The notes: generated by a model from the letters alone, not told the origin. A stretch of DNA of 64,000 bases from Nocardioides faecalis (GCF_018388425.1 NZ_CP074406.1:2852001-2916000); one strand, 5' to 3'. Shown: positions 8,527-18,626, counted from the stretch's first letter. Program-made: numbers and translations.

Positions 8527-8532
8527 ACCCTA
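8527..8532 (-). promoter_or_regulatory. -10 element of the VOC gene (leaderless)
   Basis: TAGGGT on the minus strand, six bases before the GTG at 8520, in the short gap after the divergently reading neighbour's 3' end. Confidence 0.6.
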
Positions 8533-8533
8533 G

Positions 8534-9118
8534 TCACGCCCCGCCGGGCTGGTGGCGTGCTCGCCACTCCTCGGCCAGCAGCCCGTAGGCGTAGCTGTCG
8601 AGCCAACCCGCGCTGCGGTGCAGGGACTCGGCGAGGGCGTGACTCTCCCGGCGCATCCCGATCCGCTCCATCAACCGCCACGACGGCTCGTTGTCGGCGA
8701 AGCACTGCGCCACCACGCGGCGCAGCCCGAGGTCGGTGAAGCAGAACGCCACCAACGCATCCACCGCCTCCGTGGCCAGGCCCCGGCCGCCGTACGACGG
8801 ATCGATCGCCCAGCCGATCTCGGCCTGGGTGCGGGCAGCGCTCGCGAGGACCTCCGCCTGCGCCCAGGCGTCCTGCAGGTGCAGGTACAGGTCGCCGACC
8901 ACCGCGCCGTCGTGCTCGACGACCAAGGTGCGCTCCCGCCGGAACGGCTCGGCGAGCAGGCCGGACCACTGCTCGAGCGAGACCGGCGCGAACGTCAGCC
9001 ACTCATACACCTGGGGCAGCCGCCGGTAGGCCCAGGTCGCCTCGGCGTCGGCGAGGGTCGCCGGCCGGATGGTGGTGCGCGGCGTCCGCAGGTGGACCCG
9101 GGCGGCTGCGTCGCTCAC
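8534..9118 (-). CDS. GNAT family N-acetyltransferase (RimJ/RimL-like)
   Basis: A 194-residue acetyltransferase. It begins with a typical 'IRPATLADAEATW' strand-helix, and the acetyl-CoA binding region reads 'EIGWAIDPSYGGRGLATEAV', with the Q/R-x-x-G-x-G/A signature as R-G-L-A. 'RRVVAQCFADNEPSWRLMERIGM' is the usual RimJ/RimL C-terminal half. It would acetylate an amine, perhaps a protein N-terminus or a drug. GTG 9118 overlaps the stop of the upstream gene by four bases, so the two genes are translationally coupled. Confidence 0.85.
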   Translation of the reverse strand: MSDAAARVHLRTPRTTIRPATLADAEATWAYRRLPQVYEWLTFAPVSLEQWSGLLAEPFRRERTLVVEHDGAVVGDLYLHLQDAWAQAEVLASAARTQAEIGWAIDPSYGGRGLATEAVDALVAFCFTDLGLRRVVAQCFADNEPSWRLMERIGMRRESHALAESLHRSAGWLDSYAYGLLAEEWRARHQPGGA

Positions 9119-10164
9119 CGTGGGCCTCCTGGGTCGTCCCCGGGCTGCGAGGAGCCGGATTGCGAGGCGTCGTGCAGCGCGGCGGCGAGCGGGAGCCGGC
9201 ACCGGAACACCGCCGGCAGGACCGCGAGGACCACGAGCGCGACGCTGCCGCTCAGGATCTTGTCCAGCACGGAGGTGAGCAGGTTGGCGGTGACGACGGA
9301 GGTGAACAGCGTCGAGCCGGTCGCCTGGATGTACTCGTACAGCGCGTCGGTGCCGTGCCGCGTCGTACCGGCGAAGAGGAAGGTGATCAGCGGCGCTGCG
9401 ATCGCGGTGGACAGCGCGGCGACGCCGATGTTCAGCGAGAGGTAGCGCCCTACGGTCCTTCCCGCACCCCAGCGCACGCCGTAGCCCCACGCCAGCGCGC
9501 CGGCGACCTGGACGAGCCCGAAGTAGAGCGCCTCGGTGCCGTGGCCGAGCGCATAGGTCCCGATCACGGTGAGGTAGCCGAGCGCCGCGCCCCGCCAGGG
9601 CCCGAGGGCGATCGCGGCGATCGCGGTCCCGGTCATGTCCAGGTAGAGCTGGACGGGCATCACGTCGGTGATCCAGGAACCGAGGTGGTTGAGCCCGAGA
9701 CAGACGGTCAGGAGCAGCAGCACCTGCCTCGGCGAGGGACCCGCCGGCATGTCGCAGCGGGCGACCGGCGTCTCGGCCTGGACAGGCTCCACGGCCGGAG
9801 CCGGCTCCTCCCCCTCGCCGTACGACGCCTCCCCGCCCGCTTGCTCGGCCCGCACCGGGCTGCGGCGAGAGGCGTCGATCCACTCCTGCACCAGGTCCTC
9901 GGGGGCGCCGAGCGCCGCCCCGATCTCGCGGACCAGCTCCAGGTTGATCCGGCGGTGGTCGGCCATGAACACGTCGTAGACGGTGGTCCGACCGATCCTG
10001 GCGGCGTAGGCGTCCTGCCCGCGTGCGATCCGTGCGGCACAGATCCGCTCGGCGATCACGCCGTAGCTGGGACTGCCGGCCTCCTCCCGGAAGGCCCGGA
10101 GCTCACCCTTCAACGCGGCCCAAGGCCCCTCGAGCGCGCGCTCGACACCGACGTCAGCCCCCAA
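9115..10164 (-). CDS. HTH-domain protein fused to an ECF-S-like membrane domain
   Basis: A 349-residue protein in two parts. Residues ~20-100 resemble an actinobacterial XRE-like helix-turn-helix: 'GSPSYGVIAERI', then 'RIGRTTVYDVF' and 'VREIGAALGAPEDLVQEWI'. After a Pro/Glu-rich linker, residues ~145-330 form about six hydrophobic segments beginning 'LYLDMTGTAIAAIALGPWRG', like substrate-binding S components of energy-coupling-factor transporters. A membrane-tethered regulator that senses a vitamin-like ligand is one reading; a transporter with an odd N-terminus is another. No EcfA/EcfT genes are nearby. The TTG start at 10164 has AGGGGG before it. Confidence 0.62.
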   Translation of the reverse strand: MGADVGVERALEGPWAALKGELRAFREEAGSPSYGVIAERICAARIARGQDAYAARIGRTTVYDVFMADHRRINLELVREIGAALGAPEDLVQEWIDASRRSPVRAEQAGGEASYGEGEEPAPAVEPVQAETPVARCDMPAGPSPRQVLLLLTVCLGLNHLGSWITDVMPVQLYLDMTGTAIAAIALGPWRGAALGYLTVIGTYALGHGTEALYFGLVQVAGALAWGYGVRWGAGRTVGRYLSLNIGVAALSTAIAAPLITFLFAGTTRHGTDALYEYIQATGSTLFTSVVTANLLTSVLDKILSGSVALVVLAVLPAVFRCRLPLAAALHDASQSGSSQPGDDPGGPR

Positions 10165-10328
10165 GACAGCCCCCTGCGATCTCCCTATTCATGAAGAACG
10201 TCGAGGATAAGCGGCCCGACCCGGTCCCCGCGCCACTTCGCGGAGGTGCTCGGATTTTCCGCTCACAGGCCCGCCCACGACGCCGACCCCGTAGTCGACC
10301 GAACGGTTGTTCTCGTCGAATACGCCCA

Positions 10329-10363
10329 TTGACTGCCACAGGACAACTGTGACTACAGTCACA
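10329..10363 (+). promoter_or_regulatory. Promoter with overlapping palindromic operator, acyl-CoA ligase operon
   Basis: TTGACT (10329-10334) and TACAGT (10354-10359) form -35 and -10 boxes with a 19-base spacer. A perfect inverted repeat TGTGACT-AC-AGTCACA (10348-10363) covers the -10 box. The overlap implies repression by a dimeric regulator, whose gene is not adjacent. Confidence 0.6.
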
Positions 10364-10442
10364 TGAGCATCCGAACGAACGGTCGGCTTCAGTGGCGATG
10401 CGCCATCCTCGGGCCCGCCTCGAAGGACCGGAGGAACCGACG

Positions 10443-12083
<1,641 letters not shown>

Positions 12084-12108
12084 GACCCCCGACCTCGAGG
12101 AGACCGGC

Positions 12109-12783
12109 ATGACGTACCCGAACGAAGGCCAGCTGTTGGACCTGACCGCCCAGGAGCTGCTGCACACCACCCGCAGCGTGCGGCTGCGGCTCGACTTCGA
12201 CCGCCCCGTGCCGGACCACCTGATCTCGGAGTGCGTCGAGACCGCACTCCAGGCGCCCTCGGGCTCCAACCGGTGGCTGATGCAGTTCCTGGTCGTCACC
12301 GACCCGGACAAGCGCGCCGCCTTCGGCGAGATCTACCGCGACGCCTTCGAGCAGCAGTACAAGAAGCTGCCGACGTACATCGGCGCTGTCGAGAAGGCCA
12401 CCCCCGAGGCGAACGAGTCACAGGGCCGTACGACGCGCTCGGCGGAGTTCCTGGCCGACACCTTCCACCGCGCGCCGGCGATCGTGCTCGCGTGCGCGGT
12501 CGGCCGCGCCGAGGGCGGCGCACCGATCGCCAAGACCACCCTGCTCGGCAGCGTGCTGCCGGGCATGTGGTCCTTCATGCTGGCCGCGCGCCTGCGCGGC
12601 CTCGGCACCTCCTGGACGACCGTCGGCCTCTTCCAGGAGCAGCGGGTGCACGACCTGTTCGGCATCCCGATCGACTCGGTGACCATCGGGTCGATGTCCC
12701 CGCTCGCCTTCACCAAGGGCATCGACTTCAAGCCGGCCCTGCGGCCCTCACCCGACGAGGTCATCCACTGGAACCAGTGGTGA
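12109..12783 (+). CDS. Nitroreductase family protein
   Basis: A 224-residue FMN-dependent nitroreductase-fold protein. The N-terminal 'TTRSVRLRLDFDRPVPDHLI' has the Arg-x-x-Arg pattern of the FMN phosphate site, and 'ALQAPSGSNRWLMQFLVVTD' is the family's signature loop. 'GSVLPGMWSFMLAARLRGLGTSWTT' carries the usual C-terminal flavin contact. It would reduce nitro groups, quinones or enones with NAD(P)H. It is 25 bases downstream of the acyl-CoA ligase and probably co-transcribed. The natural substrate is unknown. Confidence 0.87.
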   Translation: MTYPNEGQLLDLTAQELLHTTRSVRLRLDFDRPVPDHLISECVETALQAPSGSNRWLMQFLVVTDPDKRAAFGEIYRDAFEQQYKKLPTYIGAVEKATPEANESQGRTTRSAEFLADTFHRAPAIVLACAVGRAEGGAPIAKTTLLGSVLPGMWSFMLAARLRGLGTSWTTVGLFQEQRVHDLFGIPIDSVTIGSMSPLAFTKGIDFKPALRPSPDEVIHWNQW

Positions 12784-12834
12784 GCCGGGCCGTCCCCACG
12801 CTGCACGCACCCACCCACCGATAGAGGAGATCCG

Positions 12835-13173
12835 ATGTACAAGCTCTACGCGTTCTGGTCCGCCCCCAAGGCCGAGGACGTCGCGGCCTTCGAGGAGCAC
12901 TACGAGAAGGTGCACTTCCCCTTGGCCGCGCGCGTCCCGCACCTCGAGTCGATCGCGGAGTCCGTCACCTCCGACTCGTTCGAGGGCGCCGAGCCGCTGC
13001 ACTACCGCATCGCGGAGATGGCGTTCGCGGACCGCGAGGCGTTCCAGGCCAGCACCGGGTCCCCGGAGTGGGCGGAGATGCGCGCCGACTCCGGTCTCCT
13101 CATCGAGCGCTTCGGGGTGGGCCTCACGGTCGCGATGGGCGACGTGGTCGTCAGCGACCCCCTGCGGGACTAG
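12835..13173 (+). CDS. EthD family protein
   Basis: A 112-residue ferredoxin-like-fold protein beginning 'MYKLYAFWSAPKAEDVAAFEEHY', with the conserved 'HFPLAARVPHL' segment of the EthD/dimeric alpha-beta-barrel family. Relatives occur in degradation operons and are small dimeric proteins of unclear or isomerase-like function. A strong GAGGAG site precedes the ATG. It lies between the nitroreductase and the crotonase gene, six bases from the latter. Confidence 0.82.
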   Translation: MYKLYAFWSAPKAEDVAAFEEHYEKVHFPLAARVPHLESIAESVTSDSFEGAEPLHYRIAEMAFADREAFQASTGSPEWAEMRADSGLLIERFGVGLTVAMGDVVVSDPLRD

Positions 13174-13179
13174 CCCTCC

Positions 13180-13941
13180 GTGACCTCCTTCGTGCTCAGC
13201 CGCGTCGAGGACGGCATCGGCTTCCTGACGCTGAACGACCCCGACCGGCTCAACCCGGTGACCTTCGAGCGCATCGCGCAGATCAACACCGCGGCGCGTG
13301 AGATGTCCGCTCGCGACGACGTGCGCGTCGTCGTGGTCACCGGGGCCGGGCGCTCCTTCTGCGCGGGCGCCGACCTGGCCGGTGAGGACACGTTCCTGAC
13401 CGACGACTCACCGCCCGCCAGCGGTTCCGTCGTCGCGGCGCCAGGGCTCTGGACGCTCACGGCGATGCCGCAGCCGGTGATCGCCATGATCAACGGCCCG
13501 GCCGTGGGCTACGGCCTGGAGCTCGCGCTGCAGGCCGACATCCGGGTCGCGGGCGCGAGCGCGCGCATCGGCCACCCGGCGGCCAAGCTCGGTGCCATCA
13601 CCGACACCGGGGCGGCGACCTGGCTCCTGCCGCGACTGGTCGGCCCCGGCGTGGCGGCGGAGATCCTCTTCAGCGGCCAGCTGTACGACGCCGAGGCCGC
13701 CCTGCGCATGCGGCTGGTGAACCACGTGGTCCCCGACGCGGAGCTCAGCGCGTTCACGACGGAGCTGGCCGCCACGATCGCCGCCAACTCCCCGTGGGCG
13801 GTGCGCACCACGAAGCGGCTGCTGTTCAATGCGCTGGAGGACACCTCCCGGGGCGCGGTGCTCGAGCAGTACCTGCACGTCAATGACGGCGATCCCGACT
13901 ACGACCCGTCGGTCCACCTGGCGCGGTTCCGACGGCGATGA
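13180..13941 (+). CDS. Enoyl-CoA hydratase/isomerase (crotonase) family protein
   Basis: A 253-residue crotonase-fold protein. 'VVTGAGRSFCAGADLA' supplies the first oxyanion-hole region and 'INGPAVGYGLELALQADIRVA' the second. Glu114 matches the first catalytic Glu of hydratases, but the second (in the usual P-E-x-x-L-G) is Ala134 here, 'HPAAKLG'. Classical hydration is therefore doubtful; an isomerase, lyase or hydrolase reaction on a CoA thioester is possible. GTG 13180 lies six bases after the EthD stop, so it belongs to the same operon and is its last gene. Confidence 0.85.
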   Translation: MTSFVLSRVEDGIGFLTLNDPDRLNPVTFERIAQINTAAREMSARDDVRVVVVTGAGRSFCAGADLAGEDTFLTDDSPPASGSVVAAPGLWTLTAMPQPVIAMINGPAVGYGLELALQADIRVAGASARIGHPAAKLGAITDTGAATWLLPRLVGPGVAAEILFSGQLYDAEAALRMRLVNHVVPDAELSAFTTELAATIAANSPWAVRTTKRLLFNALEDTSRGAVLEQYLHVNDGDPDYDPSVHLARFRRR

Positions 13942-14037
13942 CGGCGCCAGTGGTGCCAGTGAGGGCCGCTGGGGCCGCAGCGCGCCGCTGAGGGCGCTCA
14001 GCGTCTCCTCCGCCCCAGCACGCCGGACGACGTACGG

Positions 14038-14259
14038 TCACCGCCTGTTGCGGGGGTGCTGGCGAGCCACCCGCTCGTTGCCGCGCCGGTAGTTGCCGGT
14101 CCAGCGGGCCATGACGAGCTGGGGGTCGTCCTCGACCTCGGCGAGGAACTCGGCGGCACGGCTGCCGCGCAGCGTGGCCGCGACCCGTCCGTGATGCGTG
14201 ATGACCACGCTGCCGTCGGCGCGTCGGGCGTGCTCGAATCCCTCAGCAGGTCCACCCAT
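14038..14259 (-). CDS. Small hypothetical protein, copy 1 of a duplicated pair (73 aa)
   Basis: The function is not recognised. The protein reads like a compact alpha/beta unit: 'DGSVVITHHGRVAATLRG', then a helix 'RAAEFLAEVEDDPQ', then 'MARWTGNYRRGNERVAR' and a basic tail. The 'VVITHHGRVAA' part faintly recalls Phd/YefM antitoxins, but no toxin is adjacent. A second gene at 16347-16568 encodes the same length with 63 of 73 residues identical. The ATG lies seven bases after TAGCGT, so the mRNA should be leaderless. Conservation in both copies argues that it is a real gene. Confidence 0.8.
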   Translation of the reverse strand: MGGPAEGFEHARRADGSVVITHHGRVAATLRGSRAAEFLAEVEDDPQLVMARWTGNYRRGNERVARQHPRNRR

Positions 14260-14266
14260 CCGCCAG

Positions 14267-14272
14267 ACGCTA
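14267..14272 (-). promoter_or_regulatory. -10 element of 73-aa protein copy 1 (leaderless)
   Basis: TAGCGT on the minus strand, seven bases before the ATG at 14259. The matching copy of the gene has TAGCAT at the same distance. Confidence 0.6.
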
Positions 14273-14342
14273 GCGCCATCTGCCGCGCGCCGCCCACAGG
14301 TTTTCCGGCCGCCCGCCGTTCTCGCGAGGCCGACCTACCTGG

Positions 14343-15425
14343 TCACATGCTCGCCAGGACCTCCGGGCGCCGACCCCGGCCGGAGATGAGCAACGTGAGG
14401 GCGATGCCGACGACGGCGTACGCCAGCAGCACCAGGTAGGGACGGGTCAGGTCGGCGGAGTCGAAGTAGACGATCTGACGCACCCCGTCGACGCCGGCAC
14501 CGGTCGGTATCCAGTCGCCGACCACGCGCCAGAAGGTGGGCATCACGCCCGCCTGGAACGCCCCGCCCGCGCTGGGATTGCCGATGATGACGATCAGCAG
14601 GAGCGTCGCTCCGATCCCGATCACCCCGAGCAGCGCCTCGAGCCCGATCGCCACGGCGGCGATCGAGAACGACACCGCAGTACCGAGCAGCCCGAGCTCC
14701 CAGAAGTGCCCGGTCTGCGCGCCCAGCAACGGGTCGACGATCAGGGCGCCGCCGAAGCCCGACGCCAGGGCGTAGGGCACCAGCGCGCCCAGCCGCATCG
14801 CCGCGGCCCGGATGCTCCGGGGCCGGTCGCCGCGTGCCAGGGCGATCACCGTGGGGAACAGGTAGGAGCCGACGGCCCAGCCGACGACCAGGTAGAAGCC
14901 GGTGAGGCCGCGGGCGTCGCCGCTCTGGAACGGGACCAGGTCGTCCTTCTCGACGGTGCGCTGCTGCTCCTCGACCACCTTGGTGAGGACGCCGGAGGCG
15001 GCCTCCTCCACCGAGTCGCCGCCGCCGGAGGCGACCAGCAGCAGGTCGCTGCTCTGCTCGGGACGCAGCACCAGGGCGGCGACCTGGTCGCCGTTGCGGA
15101 CGTCGGCGCGAGCCTTGGACTCCGAGTCGGCGAGGGAGGCGTCCAGGGGGTTGCCGGAGAGCCGGTTGAGCTGGTCGACCAGCTGCTGGGCCTGGGCGCG
15201 CGCCGCCTCGGGGGCCACCACCTGCACCTTGAGGTCGTGCGGCGTGGGGTCGTGGAACGCAGCGACGTAGCTGAAGATGAAGGCGAACTGCAGGAAAAGC
15301 ACGCCGATGACCCACGCCACGGCCCGGATCATCGAGCCTCGTGGGTCGATCGCCACCCTCGCCGTGGACCCCTGGTGCTCGGGCCCTGTCTGGTCGGGAT
15401 CCTGCCGAGTCGGATGGGTTGTCAT
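14343..15425 (-). CDS. YhgE/DUF3533-like multi-pass membrane protein
   Basis: A 360-residue protein with a short cytoplasmic N-terminus, one transmembrane helix (~30-50), an extracellular domain of about 120 residues rich in helices ('AQAQQLVDQLNRLSG'), then five or so C-terminal transmembrane segments. This plan matches YhgE/Pip-type and ABC-2-permease-like proteins. 'GNPSAGGAFQAGVMPTFWR' resembles the conserved NPxSG motif of the YhgE/SNG1 group. A GGGAG site precedes ATG 15425. The function is unknown; relatives are linked to secretion or phage infection. No ATPase gene is adjacent. Confidence 0.7.
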   Translation of the reverse strand: MTTHPTRQDPDQTGPEHQGSTARVAIDPRGSMIRAVAWVIGVLFLQFAFIFSYVAAFHDPTPHDLKVQVVAPEAARAQAQQLVDQLNRLSGNPLDASLADSESKARADVRNGDQVAALVLRPEQSSDLLLVASGGGDSVEEAASGVLTKVVEEQQRTVEKDDLVPFQSGDARGLTGFYLVVGWAVGSYLFPTVIALARGDRPRSIRAAAMRLGALVPYALASGFGGALIVDPLLGAQTGHFWELGLLGTAVSFSIAAVAIGLEALLGVIGIGATLLLIVIIGNPSAGGAFQAGVMPTFWRVVGDWIPTGAGVDGVRQIVYFDSADLTRPYLVLLAYAVVGIALTLLISGRGRRPEVLASM

Positions 15426-15710
15426 GGCGTCTCTCCCTCGCCGTTGCGCCGGTTCCGCGCGACCCTGGCGCGGACGTCGTGCGGCGGCCGAAGCAGCTGC
15501 TTGGGCCCGAGCGCCCTGGCACCCCACTGTAAGCGCGTTCTCCCCCACTGGCACCCGTGCTTTTTGGGGTATCCAGGCACCTGGCGGAGCGGCAGGCCGA
15601 GTCGGTGTCGCCGCCGGCGCGGGCTAGGGTGACGAGGTCGAGGACCACCCCCGTCGGTCCCCCCGCGGACCACCGGCTCCGACTCGCAGCGACCTCCTGG
15701 AACCACTCCG

Positions 15711-16295
15711 ATGCCCTTCACCCTCGCCGCCCCCGTGCACAGCGAGCTGCTGATCAAGAAGAGCCGTTTCCTCGGCTGCGTCGAACCGGTCACCGGCCGC
15801 GAGCAGGCGCTCGCCCGGGTGCAGGAGCTGTGGGCCGAGCACCCCGGCGCGCGGCACGTGTGCTGGGCGTTGCTCGCCGGCGGGCACTCCGCCGCCCACG
15901 ACGACGGCGAGCCCGGCGGCACCGCGGGACGCCCGATGCTGGAGGTGCTGCGCCACCAGGACCTCGAGGGAGTCCTGGCCACGGTCGTGCGCTACTTCGG
16001 TGGCGTGAAGCTCGGCGCAGGTGGCCTGGTGCGCGCCTACACCGACAGCGTCGCCCGTGCCCTCGACTCCGCCGAGCGCATCCCCCTGCTGCGGATGCGC
16101 ACCCTGACGGTCGAGGTCGATTACCCCTCCGAGGGCGTCGTACGACGCGAGCTCGACGCCCACGGCGCGACGCTGGAGGACGTGCAGCACGCGGCAGGCG
16201 TGACGATGGTGCTCCAGGTCGCCGAGGACCGGGCGGACGCCCTCATCGCGCGGATCGCCGACGCCACCAGCGGCCGCGCCGTGTGGGGCTCCTGA
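15711..16295 (+). CDS. YigZ/IMPACT family protein (UPF0029)
   Basis: A 194-residue protein with the family's signature: 'IKKSRFLGCVEPV' at the start, 'DDGEPGGTAGRPML' in the middle and 'VVRYFGGVKLGAGGLVRAY' after it. A C-terminal domain of about 70 residues with a ferredoxin-like fold (DUF1949 type) follows. IMPACT proteins are linked to translation control in eukaryotes; bacterial members have no settled role. A TAGGGT element lies at 15625, too far away for a leaderless start. The gene stands alone. Confidence 0.9.
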   Translation: MPFTLAAPVHSELLIKKSRFLGCVEPVTGREQALARVQELWAEHPGARHVCWALLAGGHSAAHDDGEPGGTAGRPMLEVLRHQDLEGVLATVVRYFGGVKLGAGGLVRAYTDSVARALDSAERIPLLRMRTLTVEVDYPSEGVVRRELDAHGATLEDVQHAAGVTMVLQVAEDRADALIARIADATSGRAVWGS

Positions 16296-16346
16296 CCGCG
16301 CGGACGCTGGCCAGGGAGCCTCGTCGACCAGCAGAAAACGGGCCGC

Positions 16347-16568
16347 TCAGCGCCTGTTGCGGGGATGCTGGCGAGCCACCCGCTCGTTGCCGTGCCGGTA
16401 GTTCCCGGTCCACCGGGCCATGGCCAGCTGGGGATCGTCCTCGACCTCGGCGAGGAACTCCGCGGCGCGGCCGCCTCGCAGCTTCGCCGCCACCCGGCCG
16501 TGGTGCGTGATGACCACGCTGCCGTCGCCGCGGCGGACGTACTCGAATCCCTCTGGAGAGCCACCCAC
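16347..16568 (-). CDS. Small hypothetical protein, copy 2 of a duplicated pair (73 aa)
   Basis: Aligns without gaps to the 14038-14259 protein, with 10 substitutions in 73 residues. GTG 16568 is chosen because it aligns with the ATG of copy 1 and because TAGCAT lies seven bases upstream, as in copy 1. A longer reading from further upstream would begin inside that promoter. The C-terminal 37 residues differ at only two positions (49 and 59). No function is known. The two copies lie on the same strand with two unrelated genes between them. Confidence 0.8.
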   Translation of the reverse strand: MGGSPEGFEYVRRGDGSVVITHHGRVAAKLRGGRAAEFLAEVEDDPQLAMARWTGNYRHGNERVARQHPRNRR

Positions 16569-16575
16569 GTGCTGG

Positions 16576-16581
16576 ATGCTA
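16576..16581 (-). promoter_or_regulatory. -10 element of 73-aa protein copy 2 (leaderless)
   Basis: TAGCAT on the minus strand, seven bases before the GTG at 16568. Confidence 0.6.
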
Positions 16582-16810
16582 GTGCTCACCGGGTCATTGC
16601 GCACCGCTCAAGGGACTGGTCTGAGCGCCGATCCGGCCGTGTCAGGCCGGCGGCGGGTTCGGTGTCACTCACGCGGCGCGGCGGATGGCCGCGGCATACC
16701 TGAGCGAGGGGATTTTCGTCTGCTGGCGGCCCCACCCACAGGGAGAGCAGCGCAGCCTTGGGTGGCGGAGCCGAGGGAGCCGTTGCCCCGGCCCGAGGAG
16801 GCGATGACCC

Positions 16811-17893
16811 ATGACCGTGCCCACCAGCCTGCGCCGCGACGGCTGGGAGGTGGTCCCAGCGGTGCGCCCGACGTGGGAGGCGCTGATGCGGACCGACCCG
16901 TACGCCCTGCCGTCCCAGGCTCCGGCCTGGGTGGACGCGCTGTGCGCGACCGAGCCGTACCGGGACTGCTCGCTGCAGCTGCGCAGCCCCGAGGGCCGTC
17001 GGCTCGTGCTGCCGATGGTGCGGCGCACCGGCGTCCCCGCGTCGGCGGCCACCCGCTCGTCGATGCCCGGCCGGTGGGCGAACGGCGGGCTCATCGCCGA
17101 GGACGGCGTCCACGAGGCCGCCGACGCCCGAGCCGTGGTCGCGCTGCTGGCCGGGTCCGGACCGCTGGTGATCGTGCCCAACCCCCGCCTCGACGACCGG
17201 TGGCGATCCGCGGCGCCCTGGTCGTACGCGACCGGCAAGCACAACTACGAGGTCGACACCACCGGCGGCTTCGAGGAGGTGTGGAAGCACGGGTTCGCCA
17301 GCTCGGTACGGCGCGCGGTGCGCAAGGCCGAGCGCAGCGACGTGGTGGTGGAGCGCGACACCACCGGCCGGCTGCTGCCCCTGTTCGTGCCGCTGTATGA
17401 GGAGTCGGTCCGACGTTGGGCCGAGGGCAGCGGCATGCCGGCGTGGCTCGCGTGGCGGCGGGCCGCCCGGCTGGAGTCGCTGGACAAGCTCCAGCGGGTC
17501 GCGCGCGGGTTCGGCGAGGCGTGCGCGACGTGGATGGCCTTCGTCGAGGGCCGGCCCGCGGCCGCCATCATCGTGCTCACCAACGGCCCCAACGTCGAGT
17601 ACTGGCGGGGCGCGATGAGCCTGCCGCTCGCCGGCCCGGTCCGCGCGAACGACCTGCTCCACCGCCTCGCGATCGAGGACGCCTGCACCCGTGGCGGCGC
17701 CCGCTACTCCTTCGGCATCAGCACGCCGGGCACGAGCCTGGCGCGCTTCAAGGAAGGCTTCGGTGCCACGGCCGTGCCGTACGCCGGCTACGTCCTCGAG
17801 CGGTTCCCCGTACGACGCGCCACCCGCACCACTCGCCGGCTGGCGCGTCGCAGCGTCGTCGCGGTGACCTCCCGCGCGCACGCCCGCGGCTGA
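16811..17893 (+). CDS. GNAT / FemAB-like acyltransferase (Acetyltransf_6 type)
   Basis: A 360-residue protein resembling the BioF2-like/FemAB-like GNAT group. The first ~140 residues form one divergent GNAT half. The second has 'FASSVRRAVRKAERSDVVV', 'LFVPLYEESVRRWAEG', 'ATWMAFVEGRPAAAIIVL' and 'YSFGISTPGTSLARFKEGFG', the end typical of this group. Relatives transfer amino acids or acyl groups to cell-wall or polysaccharide precursors. A GAGGAGG site precedes the ATG. A distant relative sits in the polysaccharide cluster at 52659-53804. The substrate is unknown. Confidence 0.75.
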   Translation: MTVPTSLRRDGWEVVPAVRPTWEALMRTDPYALPSQAPAWVDALCATEPYRDCSLQLRSPEGRRLVLPMVRRTGVPASAATRSSMPGRWANGGLIAEDGVHEAADARAVVALLAGSGPLVIVPNPRLDDRWRSAAPWSYATGKHNYEVDTTGGFEEVWKHGFASSVRRAVRKAERSDVVVERDTTGRLLPLFVPLYEESVRRWAEGSGMPAWLAWRRAARLESLDKLQRVARGFGEACATWMAFVEGRPAAAIIVLTNGPNVEYWRGAMSLPLAGPVRANDLLHRLAIEDACTRGGARYSFGISTPGTSLARFKEGFGATAVPYAGYVLERFPVRRATRTTRRLARRSVVAVTSRAHARG

Positions 17894-17951
17894 CAGCGGT
17901 CCCGGCGCCCATCGGCACGGGCGAGTTGCCCGGATCCGACGAGGCCGAGCC

Positions 17952-18626
17952 TCAGGCCGGCTCGGGCGCTCGGCCCTCGAGGCGGTGGAGGTCGGGCAAG
18001 CGGCGGCGCAGCACCATGTGCGTGGTCACCAGGACGGAGGTCAGCGCCGCCCACACGCACCACAGCGACGCGAAGGCCTGGGTGTAGACGACGGCGACGA
18101 CCGTGAGACCGACGAGGTTGACCAGCCCGAACGCGACGATCGAGGTGTAGCCCGAGAGCACCGACGGGCCGATCACCGCCACGACGTAGAGCACGGCCCA
18201 CATCGGCCCGTAGGTCAGGCCCACGTCGTAGACGAGCGCGTGCGGCTCCTCCCGGACGACCAGCGGACCGCTGAGCACCGCCCAGAGCAGGTAGGCCGCG
18301 ACCACCCCGCCGAGCACGACGAACGGCGACACACGCCGCCGCCGCCCCTTGGGCTCGAGGAGCAGCACCGCGAGCGGCACCAGGATCGGGAGGACCGGAA
18401 AGGCGAAAAGGACGTAGGCCATCGCCGCAGCGTGCTGGACCCCGGGCGAGACGATGTCGGACGCGCTGTCCCACACGAGGGCCTCGGTCAGCTGGTGGAG
18501 CGCGAAGAGCAACGGCAGCGACGCGAACGGCAGCTCACGCAGCGTACGCACCTCACGCAGCGAGACCGCGGCGACCGGGAGCAGGACGACTCCCGCGGTC
18601 ACGTCGGCGGCCACCGAGAAGCACAC
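17952..18626 (-). CDS. DUF6629-like membrane protein
   Basis: A 224-residue protein with about seven transmembrane segments. It starts 'MCFSVAADVTAGVVLLPVAAVSLREV' (given in pieces: MCFSVAADV, then a hydrophobic helix), with 'LPLLFALHQLTEALVW' next; this is the pattern of the DUF6629 family. No biochemical role is known. The GTG is six bases after TAGCGT, suggesting a leaderless transcript. Confidence 0.72.
   Translation of the reverse strand: MCFSVAADVTAGVVLLPVAAVSLREVRTLRELPFASLPLLFALHQLTEALVWDSASDIVSPGVQHAAAMAYVLFAFPVLPILVPLAVLLLEPKGRRRRVSPFVVLGGVVAAYLLWAVLSGPLVVREEPHALVYDVGLTYGPMWAVLYVVAVIGPSVLSGYTSIVAFGLVNLVGLTVVAVVYTQAFASLWCVWAALTSVLVTTHMVLRRRLPDLHRLEGRAPEPA

Noticed and set aside
14038..14259. 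Phd/YefM-type antitoxin
   Set aside because: The similarity is limited to a short 'VVITHHGR' stretch and neither copy has an adjacent toxin-like gene.
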